A stretch of DNA of 64,000 nucleotides from Nocardioides sp. W7 (GTDB taxonomy: Bacteria > Actinomycetota > Actinomycetes > Propionibacteriales > Nocardioidaceae). The translations under genes and the position numbers were made by a program. Positions 47,366 through 54,345 of the stretch are shown here, piece after piece (the stretch's first letter is position 1; every line of letters starts with the position of its first letter). Under the pieces are notes generated by a model. It did not search any database. It saw only the letters and a list, made by a program, of their open reading frames with translations, and had not been told where the DNA came from. The stretch covers positions 4,154,001 through 4,218,000 of the forward strand of contig NZ_CP095078.1 in assembly GCF_022919075.1 (NCBI RefSeq). Direction: 5' to 3'.

Positions 47366-48115
47366 TCACCGGCGGTAGCCCCCGTCGGAGGGGCCGGCGC
47401 CCTCCTCGGTCTCGTTCCCACCGGTGAGCTGCTCCCAGAGGTAGGACGAGATGAATCCGGCGTACCCCTTCTCGGCCCACTGCTGCGAGTGCCGCTCCTC
47501 GTGGTGCAGGAGCCGGTCGAGGTCGAGCTTGCCCTGGTAGACGTCGCCGTCGTCGTCCTGGTACGTCGCCCGGCCGGACTCGATGGCGGACCTCAGCGTG
47601 GCGGCGGGGTCGTCCACCTCGTCGACGTTGAGCAGGAAGATGTCGCCGTACGTCGTGCCGCCCCGCTGGCTGAGGAGACCCTGCAGCCGGTTGCCGCCCA
47701 GGCCGATCAGGATCGCGTTGGGAGTGCTGGCCAGCCGGCCGCCGTTGCCGTGCACGAACGCCACTCCCCGGTCGTAGCTCCAGCTGTTCGCCGCTTGGCG
47801 GCCGACGATCCGCCGCACCTCCGTCGAGGAGTACGGCGTCTCCTCGAAGTCGTTGTCGGTGCTCGCGGGACCGTAGTCGGTGCCGGCGTTCAGGACATAG
47901 GTCAGCAGCACCGCCCGACGGGCGTCGTCGGAGCCGATGTCGTCGGGCAGCAGGAAGAACGACTTGCCGTCGAGGTCGCGGACCTCCTCGAGGCGGTCGA
48001 GGAGCCCGAAGTCCTCCGGCGTGAGGTCGTGCTCCGCGGCGATCTGCAGGATCGTGCTGGAGTCGACCCCCCGCCGCTCGGCGTTGTCCAGCCACCGGGC
48101 GTAGGCGCCGCTCAT
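47366..48115 (-). CDS. Hypothetical protein with HEERH zinc-peptidase-like motif
   Basis: 249 residues, no signal peptide. The segment LLHHEERHSQQWAEKGYAGF matches the HExxH zinc motif plus the (S)QQW continuation seen in small metallopeptidase domains of polymorphic-toxin and eCIS-associated proteins. Upstream, RGGTTYGDIFLLN resembles the strand before the motif in that group. The N-terminal 100 residues are helical and acidic (AAEHDLTPEDFGLLDRLEEV). Activity is inferred only from this motif. It stands alone, with GGGGGAGCC before the ATG. Confidence 0.65.
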   Translation of the reverse strand: MSGAYARWLDNAERRGVDSSTILQIAAEHDLTPEDFGLLDRLEEVRDLDGKSFFLLPDDIGSDDARRAVLLTYVLNAGTDYGPASTDNDFEETPYSSTEVRRIVGRQAANSWSYDRGVAFVHGNGGRLASTPNAILIGLGGNRLQGLLSQRGGTTYGDIFLLNVDEVDDPAATLRSAIESGRATYQDDDGDVYQGKLDLDRLLHHEERHSQQWAEKGYAGFISSYLWEQLTGGNETEEGAGPSDGGYRR

Positions 48116-48139
48116 CGAGGCTCCCCCGCCCGGACCGGG

Positions 48140-49000
48140 CTAGCCCGCCGTGGTCAGGTCGGGGAAGTCGGTCACCTGGTTGCTCGGCGGCGCCTCGATC
48201 GTGACGTCCTTGCCCCAGTCGGTGAAGTCCATGGAGACCGCACCGAGGCCCTCGCCCATGTCGATCTCCATCCGGCGGAAGAGGTCGTCGGCGAAGTAGA
48301 CGGTGTAGCTGAACTCCTCCGGGACGTCGACGCCCTCCGGGATCTCCTGGCCCTGCGCCGCCAGCACCTCGGCCGCGTCGACGGTCACCACGTAGGCGTC
48401 GGCGGAGTCGCCGTCGACGTCCTGCTCGCCCTGGTAGACCACCGAGGAGAGGCCGTCCTCGAACTGCTCGAACATCGCCTTCGGGTCCAGTTGGCTGGTG
48501 AAGCTCTGTCCGAGCGGGTTGTCGGGATCGTTGAGGTCGAGCTTGAAGTACTTGTCGTCGGCCCCCATGCCGGGCATCTTCATGTACATCACGCCGTCGA
48601 CCATGACGGTCTCGATGCCAGCGCCCGGCATCATGCCGCCGCTCATCGTCAGCTGCATCTCGACCGGGGTCTTCGAGTAGTCGGCGTCACCCTCGCCCTG
48701 CATCGCGCCGGCGGCGGTGCTCATGTCCATCGTCATGTGCACGGTGGTGGCATCCTCGAAGGCCCCTTCGAAGATCTTCATGAAGGCGGCCGGCTCGATC
48801 TCCTCGCCCGCGGCGACGTCCGCGGCGGCGTCCGCGTCACCGCTCTCCTCGACGTCGTCTGCCGGAGACGGGGTCGAGGACGCGGCGGGCTCCTTCGCGG
48901 CCGATCCCCCGTCGTCGCCGCAGGCGGCGAGTGTGGTCAGGGCGAGGGGCGCCAGGGCGGCGACGGCAAGGCGGCGGACAGGGAGGGTACGGCGCGACAT
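48140..49000 (-). CDS. LppX/LprAFG-like lipoprotein
   Basis: 286 residues. The lipobox is LTTLAAC at about residue 21-27, followed by a flexible acidic stretch. The remainder matches the antiparallel sheet pattern of LppX_LprAFG lipoproteins (TTVHMTMDMSTAAGAMQGEG, VEMQLTMSGGMM, MVDGVMYMKMPGM). Mycobacterial relatives bind lipids and carry them across the envelope. ATG at 49000 has AGGCGACC-like sequence upstream. Confidence 0.85.
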   Translation of the reverse strand: MSRRTLPVRRLAVAALAPLALTTLAACGDDGGSAAKEPAASSTPSPADDVEESGDADAAADVAAGEEIEPAAFMKIFEGAFEDATTVHMTMDMSTAAGAMQGEGDADYSKTPVEMQLTMSGGMMPGAGIETVMVDGVMYMKMPGMGADDKYFKLDLNDPDNPLGQSFTSQLDPKAMFEQFEDGLSSVVYQGEQDVDGDSADAYVVTVDAAEVLAAQGQEIPEGVDVPEEFSYTVYFADDLFRRMEIDMGEGLGAVSMDFTDWGKDVTIEAPPSNQVTDFPDLTTAG

Positions 49001-49074
49001 GGGAGGCGACCTTTCGTGGGAGTCGCTTCGAGCCTAACCAGCGACCGTACGACCGAAACTGGCCGCGGTGCTGC

Positions 49075-49485
49075 TCAGCGCCCGGTCAGCGTGCGCCAGG
49101 TCTGCAGGTCCACGGTCGCCGAGCCCGCGACGAGGTCGTGCAGGCCCCGACCGTCGGGCCGGAAGACGAGCGGCGGGATCACCAGCGCGACCATCACCGA
49201 CCGGAGCAACGCCTGCAGCAGGCCGATCGGACGGGGGTCGCCGTCGACCCGAACCACCCGGAGCCGGGTCACGAGCTTGCCGAACGAGCCGCCGGCCAGA
49301 GCCGTGCCGAGCGCCGACTCGAGGACGTACACGCCCAGGACCAGCCACTGCGCGCGGCTGCCGGTCTCGCCGTACGCGTCGATCCCGACGAAGGCGATGA
49401 CCACGAGCGTCGAGGCGAACCAGTCCACCAGGAGAGCGATCACACGGCGGGCCCAGCTGGTCGTCTCGAAGGTCGGCGAGGTCAC
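49075..49485 (-). CDS. RDD-family membrane protein
   Basis: 136 residues from GTG at 49485. Three hydrophobic segments (ALLVDWFASTLVVIAFVGI, AQWLVLGVYVLESALGTAL, LLRSVMVALVIPPLVF) with the Arg and Asp residues that name the family (WARRVIALLVDW, RGLHDLVAGS). Function is unknown in most members. TACCCT lies 7 nt before the GTG, so the gene is probably leaderless. A longer start would add about 49 residues lacking family features. Confidence 0.82.
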   Translation of the reverse strand: MTSPTFETTSWARRVIALLVDWFASTLVVIAFVGIDAYGETGSRAQWLVLGVYVLESALGTALAGGSFGKLVTRLRVVRVDGDPRPIGLLQALLRSVMVALVIPPLVFRPDGRGLHDLVAGSATVDLQTWRTLTGR

Positions 49486-49673
49486 GGCCGTCAGGGTAGA
49501 GGGAGGGCGCCGCCAGGCGGGATCCGGCATACCTGTTACCTCGGCGAAACAGGGTGGCAATGACCCGGACACGGGCCCTGCGCTAAGTTGCGAGCAACCA
49601 GCCGGCGCATTGTGGCACCGGGCCTTCCGCACTTCCGCACCACGGCTGCCGCTCCAGCAGCCAAGGAGGATGA

Positions 49674-51092
49674 ATGTTCCAGAACAGCGACGAGCTGCTC
49701 AAGTACGTCAAGGACGAAGGTGTCGAGATGGTCGACATCCGGTTCTGCGACCTGCCCGGCATCATGCAGCACTTCACGGTCCCGGTCTCCTCGTTCGACC
49801 AGTCGGTGTTCGACGACGGCCTCGCCTTCGACGGCTCGTCGATCCGTGGGTTCCAGGCGATCAACGAGTCCGACATGGCTCTGTTCCCGGACCCGACCAC
49901 GGCGTTCATCGACCCGTTCCGGACCGCCAAGACGCTGGTCCTGAACTTCTTCATCCACGACCCGATCACGGGCGAGGCATACTCGCGCGACCCGCGCAAC
50001 ATCGCGCGCAAGGCGCTGACGTACCTCGAGACGACGGGCATCGCGGACACCGCGTACTTCGCGCCCGAGGCCGAGTTCTACATCTTCGACTCGGTCCGCT
50101 ACTCCACCTCCGCCAACGAGGGCTACTACCACATCGACTCGGTCGAGGGCTGGTGGAACTCCGGCAAGGAGGGCGACAACCTCGGCTACAAGACCCGCTT
50201 CAAGGGCGGCTACTTCCCCGTCGCGCCGTACGACCACTACGGCGACCTGCGCGACGACATGGTCAAGAACCTCGAGGCGTCGGGCCTGCTCGTCGAGCGC
50301 GCCCACCACGAGGTCGGCACCGCGGGTCAGGCGGAGATCAACTACCGCTTCGACACGCTGCTCAAGGCCGCCGACGACGTGATGAAGTTCAAGTACATCA
50401 TCAAGAACACCGCCTGGCACCAGGGCAAGTCGGTCACCTTCATGCCGAAGCCGATCTTCGGTGACAACGGCTCGGGCATGCACGTCCACCAGTCGCTGTG
50501 GAAGAACGGCGACCCGCTGTTCTACGACGAGACCGGGTACGGCGGCCTCTCCGAGATGGCCCGCCACTACATCGGCGGCATCCTCAAGCACGCCCCGTCG
50601 CTGCTGGCCTTCACCAACCCCACGGTGAACTCCTACCACCGCCTGGTGCCCGGCTTCGAGGCCCCGATCTCGCTGGTGTACTCCTCGCGCAACCGGTCCG
50701 CCTCGGTCCGCATCCCGATCACCGGGTCGAACCCGAAGGCCAAGCGCGTCGAGACCCGTTTCCCCGACCCGTCGGCGAACCCCTACCTCGCCTTCGCGGC
50801 CCTGATGCTCGCCGGCATCGACGGCGTCAAGAACAAGATCGAGCCCCCCGCGCCGATCGACAAGGACATCTACGAGCTCCCGCCGGACGAGATGGCCGAG
50901 ATCGACCAGGTCCCGACCTCGCTGGACGCCGTCCTCAACGCACTCGAGGACGACCACGAGTACCTCACGGCCGGCAACGTCTTCACGCCGGACCTGATCG
51001 AGACCTGGATCGACTACAAGCGCACCCACGAGATCGCGCCCGTGCAGCTGCGCCCGCACCCGCACGAGTTCGAGCTCTACTACGACATCTGA
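49674..51092 (+). CDS. glnA: Glutamine synthetase, type I
   Basis: 472 residues, with AAGGAGG 4 nt before the ATG. Motifs: [43 protein letters not shown]-site [10 protein letters not shown] and the adenylylation Tyr in [11 protein letters not shown]. It combines glutamate and ammonia. The Tyr shows it can be switched off by GlnE. It is monocistronic, ended by a strong hairpin. Confidence 0.97.
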   Translation: MFQNSDELLKYVKDEGVEMVDIRFCDLPGIMQHFTVPVSSFDQSVFDDGLAFDGSSIRGFQAINESDMALFPDPTTAFIDPFRTAKTLVLNFFIHDPITGEAYSRDPRNIARKALTYLETTGIADTAYFAPEAEFYIFDSVRYSTSANEGYYHIDSVEGWWNSGKEGDNLGYKTRFKGGYFPVAPYDHYGDLRDDMVKNLEASGLLVERAHHEVGTAGQAEINYRFDTLLKAADDVMKFKYIIKNTAWHQGKSVTFMPKPIFGDNGSGMHVHQSLWKNGDPLFYDETGYGGLSEMARHYIGGILKHAPSLLAFTNPTVNSYHRLVPGFEAPISLVYSSRNRSASVRIPITGSNPKAKRVETRFPDPSANPYLAFAALMLAGIDGVKNKIEPPAPIDKDIYELPPDEMAEIDQVPTSLDAVLNALEDDHEYLTAGNVFTPDLIETWIDYKRTHEIAPVQLRPHPHEFELYYDI

Positions 51093-51157
51093 CCGGACTT
51101 CCGGCTGTGGTCGTTCGACCACCCCGAACAACCACAAGAACAACCGCTGACCTGTGC

Positions 51158-51198
51158 AAACGCCGCCGAGCGACCCTTTGGTCGCTCGGCGGCGTTTT
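51158..51198 (+). terminator. Rho-independent terminator of glnA
   Basis: An 18-bp perfect stem (AAACGCCGCCGAGCGACC and complement) with a CTTT loop and TTTT at its foot, 65 nt after the glnA stop. It marks the end of the conserved chromosomal block before the island. Confidence 0.92.
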
Positions 51199-51382
51199 GC
51201 TGTTGTTAGTCGCTCGTCTGTGACAGATCCGGTACAGATTCTGGCAGCACCATCCCCTGCCACACGATCTTCAGGGGCCTCGGGGTAGGTCGCCGCAGCG
51301 GCCTCGGCCCGGGGTCGGTTGCCCGAGCCACCAGCGTCGCATCCCACGGTTCGGCGACCATCGCTGCGCGTCTCGAGTCAGC

Positions 51383-51513
51383 TTGCTGCCACATCATTAC
51401 CGCCGGCGTGATCGCTCCCGTGCGGGCTATGGAACCGGGAGCCTTTGGGCCGCGACGTCGGGTGGACCGGGCAGCCGGGCACCCAGGCTGGTCGACGCCC
51501 AAGAACTGCGGGA
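51383..51513 (+). pseudogene. 5' part of excisionase-like HTH gene split by IS21 element
   Basis: Joined across the 5-bp target duplication with 53761-53920, this gives a 97-codon frame (TTG start assumed at 51383). The shared part reads LVDAQELRD at the junction. The upstream start is uncertain, because the first 33 codons do not resemble a known domain. Confidence 0.55.
51509..51513. repeat. Target-site duplication CGGGA, left
   Basis: CGGGA directly precedes the TG end of the element; the same five bases follow the CA end at 53756-53760. Confidence 0.8.
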
Positions 51514-51606
51514 TGTCGACGGCACGTGAAAACTGACCCCCGAACGGCAACTGAAAACTGACCCCCTCCGAGACCCTGTCCTCATCTCGAGGCAGGGGGA
51601 TGCGGA

Positions 51607-52881
51607 GTGTTGTCAGTGGAGGACTGGGCTGAGATCCGCCGGTTGCACCGTGCGGAGGGAGTGCCGATCAAGGTGATCGCCAGGTCGATGGGGATCTCGA
51701 AGAACACGGTGCGGAAGGCGCTGCGCGACGTCGGTGCCCCGCGTTACGAGCGGCCGGCGCGGGGATCGTTGGTCGATGAGGTCGAGCCGCGGATTCGTGA
51801 GTTGTTGCGGGTCACGCCCACGATGCCGGCAACGGTCGTTGCTGAGCGGATCGGGTGGGTGCATTCGATCCGGACGCTGCGCACCCGGGTGAGCGAGCTA
51901 CGGCCGGTGTACCTGCCGCCGGACCCGTCCTCGCGCACGATCTATGAGGCTGGTGGGTTGGCGCAGTTCGACTTCTGGTTCCCCGACATCGAGTTGCCGG
52001 TGGGCTTCGGCCAGAGGCGGACCGCGAAGCGGTTGCCGGTGATGACGATGGTGTCGGGCTACTCGCACTGGACCAGCGCGGTGCTGATCCCGCGCCGAGA
52101 GAGCGAGGACCTGTTTCCCGGCTGGTGGCACCTGATCCAGCAGTTGGGCGCGGTCCCGAAGCTGCTGGTGTGGGACGGCGAGGGTGCCATCGGGCGGTGG
52201 CGCCCCAAGGAGTCCGCGCTCACCACCGAGTGCCAGGCATTCCGCGGCGTGCTCGGCACCAAGGTCTACGTGTGCAAGCCAGCCGACCCTGAGGCCAAGG
52301 GCATGCTCGAGCGGTTCCACGACTACCTGGAGCGCTCGTTCCTGCCCGGCCGGGAGTTCACCGGCCCTGAGGACTTCAACACCCAGCTGGCCGGGTTCGT
52401 CGTGAAGGCCAACGCCCGGAAGATGCGGGTCCTGGGATGCGCACCGAACGATCGGATCGCCGCCGACCGGGCCGCGATGATGCCGCTGCCACCAGTGCCG
52501 CCCGAGGTCGGGTGGCGCAAGTCGATGCGGCTGCCACGCGATCACTACATCCGCCTCGATTCCAACGACTACTCCGTGCACCCCGCCGTGGTCGGGCGCC
52601 GGATTGAGGTCCACGCCGACCTGGCCCGGGTGTGGGTGACGTGTGAGGGCGCGATCGTCGCCGACCACGCCCGGGTATGGGCCCAGCACCAGACGATCAG
52701 CGACTTCGAGCACACCGTGGCCGCGAAGCTCCTGCGGCAAGGACGCGGCGACCTGCTCCGCCCGGTCGCCGATGCGGTGACCGGCGAGGAGGTCGAGATC
52801 CGATCGCTCGGCGTCTACGACCAGGTCCTCGGGCTCGTCGATCCCCTGTCCGACGGCCTGGTCGACGAGGAGGTGTCGTGA
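51607..52881 (+). CDS. istA: IS21-family transposase
   Basis: 424 residues, about the usual size or slightly short for IstA. N-terminal HTH (IKVIARSMGISKNTVRKAL), then a DDE integrase core with the acidic residues in AQFDFWFPDIELP, LVWDGEGAIG and KGMLERFHDYLERSF. The C-terminal beta-barrel (YIRLDSNDYSVHPAVVG) is present. It cuts and joins the element ends with the help of IstB. TTG at 51607 is taken as the start; it is the first in-frame start after the left end. Confidence 0.93.
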   Translation: MLSVEDWAEIRRLHRAEGVPIKVIARSMGISKNTVRKALRDVGAPRYERPARGSLVDEVEPRIRELLRVTPTMPATVVAERIGWVHSIRTLRTRVSELRPVYLPPDPSSRTIYEAGGLAQFDFWFPDIELPVGFGQRRTAKRLPVMTMVSGYSHWTSAVLIPRRESEDLFPGWWHLIQQLGAVPKLLVWDGEGAIGRWRPKESALTTECQAFRGVLGTKVYVCKPADPEAKGMLERFHDYLERSFLPGREFTGPEDFNTQLAGFVVKANARKMRVLGCAPNDRIAADRAAMMPLPPVPPEVGWRKSMRLPRDHYIRLDSNDYSVHPAVVGRRIEVHADLARVWVTCEGAIVADHARVWAQHQTISDFEHTVAAKLLRQGRGDLLRPVADAVTGEEVEIRSLGVYDQVLGLVDPLSDGLVDEEVS

Positions 52882-53696
52882 TGACCACGCCGAGCACGGC
52901 GAAGAGGACCGCGAGGGCCGGTCGCGACGTCACGAGCGAGCTGGAGTTCCTGACCCGAGCGTTGAAGGCGCCCACGCTGCGCGAGTCTGTCGCACGGTTG
53001 GCCGTACGGGCCCGGGAGGAGTCGTGGACGCACGAGGAGTTCCTCGCCGCGTGTCTGCAACGTGAGGTGTCGGCGCGGGAGTCCCACGGTGGTGAGGGCC
53101 GCATCCGCGCCGCCCGGTTCCCGTCGAGGAAGAGCCTGGAGGACTTCGACTACGACCACGCCCGTGGCCTGAAGCGGGAGACCATCGCGCACCTGGGCAC
53201 CCTGGACTTCGTCGCGGGCAAGGAGAACGTGGTCCTGCTCGGCCCGCCAGGGACGGGGAAGACCCACCTGGCCACCGGGCTCGCGATCCGGGCCTGTCAG
53301 GCCGGACACCGGGTCCAGTTCGCCACCGCCAGCCAGTGGGTCGACCGGCTCGCCGAGGCCCATCACGCCGGCCGGCTGCAAGACGAGCTGCGCCGCCTGG
53401 TCCGCTACCCGGTCCTGGTGATCGACGAGGTCGGCTACATCCCTTTCGAACCCGAGGCGGCGAACCTGTTCTTCCAGCTCGTCTCATCGCGCTACGAGCG
53501 CGCCAGCCTGATCGTCACGTCCAACAAGAACTTTGCCCGCTGGGGCGAGGTCTTTGTCGACGACACCGTCGCCGCCGCGATGATCGACCGGCTCGTCCAC
53601 CACGCCGAGGTCATCGCCTTGAAGGGCGACTCCTACCGGCTGAAGAACCGAGAACTCGGCCGCGTCCCCGCGGCCGTCACCGAAGAGAACCAGTGA
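52881..53696 (+). CDS. istB: IS21-family helper ATPase
   Basis: 271 residues from ATG at 52881, overlapping the istA stop by one base (TGATG); GTG at 52878 is an alternative. AAA+ motifs: Walker A LLGPPGTGKTHLA, Walker B VLVIDEVGYI, sensor LIVTSNKNFARWGEVF. It stimulates IstA and selects target DNA. Translational coupling to istA is typical of this family. Confidence 0.94.
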   Translation: MTTPSTAKRTARAGRDVTSELEFLTRALKAPTLRESVARLAVRAREESWTHEEFLAACLQREVSARESHGGEGRIRAARFPSRKSLEDFDYDHARGLKRETIAHLGTLDFVAGKENVVLLGPPGTGKTHLATGLAIRACQAGHRVQFATASQWVDRLAEAHHAGRLQDELRRLVRYPVLVIDEVGYIPFEPEAANLFFQLVSSRYERASLIVTSNKNFARWGEVFVDDTVAAAMIDRLVHHAEVIALKGDSYRLKNRELGRVPAAVTEENQ

Positions 53697-53760
53697 ACAA
53701 GAGGGGGTCAGTTTTCGATTGCCGCGAGGGGGTCAGTTTTCAGCCGCCGTTGACACGGGA

Positions 53761-53920
53761 CAACGGCGATGTCGCTTCCTACCTTGGCGTGACCAAGCAG
53801 ACCGTCTCGTCTTGGCGGAGGACGGGCTACGGCCCGGTCGGCTTCCGTGTCGGAGAGCACCTACGCTTGCGGGCATCAATCGTGATCAGTTGGACGGTGC
53901 AACTCGAGAAGAATCAGTGA
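53761..53920 (+). pseudogene. 3' part of excisionase-like HTH gene split by IS21 element
   Basis: Reads in the frame that continues the 5' part: NGDVASYLGVTKQTVSSWRR then TGYGPVGFRVGEHLRLR, stop TGA at 53918-53920. The pattern is the MerR/AlpA-like winged helix of excisionases and small phage regulators: a first helix that recognises DNA and an arginine-rich wing. As it stands the gene cannot produce the native protein, unless the open frame that runs in from the element is translated. Confidence 0.7.
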
Positions 53921-54085
53921 TCCCGACAGGCCATCGGCCTGAGGCCGAATCGGTTCCAGCGCCACCAGGCCGTAGATGCTGTCCGCATTGCTGGTCACCC
54001 GGTCGGACTCAGCCAAGGACTTGGGGTTGGTCCGGCACTCGACGCCGAAGGCCAGCGGACCACCGTCCGGCGTCGGTCCGATCAC
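53876..54085 (-). CDS. Possible small protein, unknown
   Basis: 69 residues from GTG at 54085, with AGGTGGGGGC close upstream. The codons read CRTNPKSLAESDRVTSNADS and LVALEPIRPQADGLSGSLIL, not an obvious shadow of another gene. It overlaps the 3' end of the HTH remnant on the other strand. There is no recognised domain. It could equally be chance. Confidence 0.3.
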   Translation of the reverse strand: MIGPTPDGGPLAFGVECRTNPKSLAESDRVTSNADSIYGLVALEPIRPQADGLSGSLILLELHRPTDHD

Positions 54086-54345
54086 GCCCCCACCTGCATC
54101 TCTCCCAGCGTGCCACCCCCTCGGACATGGCCCGACGCTCCCGCGCGGCCTGCGGTCCCGGCAGGTCGCCGTCACCCCCAGCCGACGGCGACCCACCTGG
54201 CCGGCAGGCGATGGACGACCTGATGCCCCCACGAACCACCACGGCGTCCGGCGCGACCCATCCGCTCAGCCAGCATCACAGTGCACGCGCCGACAACCCA
54301 GACCCCCTGCCCAACTGTCACGGTGGCAGCGACGGGACCGGCGTC
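53921..54345. other. Gap between HTH remnant and CHAT gene
   Basis: 425 nt. Apart from the possible 69-residue minus-strand ORF (53876-54085), I see no gene, terminator or repeat worth naming. Part of it may be the 3' untranslated region of the minus-strand CHAT gene. Confidence 0.5.

Larger units (their letters stand above)
51514..53755 (+). mobile_element. IS21-family insertion sequence, apparently complete
   Basis: 2242 bp, TG...CA ends, 5-bp target duplication CGGGA. The terminal inverted repeats (28 bp, 24 identical) share TGAAAACTGACCCCC. Inside each end a second copy of TGAAAACTGACCCCC (or GAAAACTGACCCCC) follows after about 10 nt, the multiple transposase-binding sites typical of IS21 elements. 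It carries istA and istB with a one-base overlap. All coding parts look intact, so the copy may be recent and active. Confidence 0.93.

Noticed and set aside
51206-51397. 63-codon minus-strand ORF between the glnA terminator and the IS21 element
   Set aside because: No ribosome site and no domain, and it overlaps the HTH gene fragment antisense; it may be chance.
51199-51513. tRNA or att site as the island boundary
   Set aside because: I looked for a cloverleaf and for direct repeats next to glnA and found none; the integration site cannot be placed from this window.
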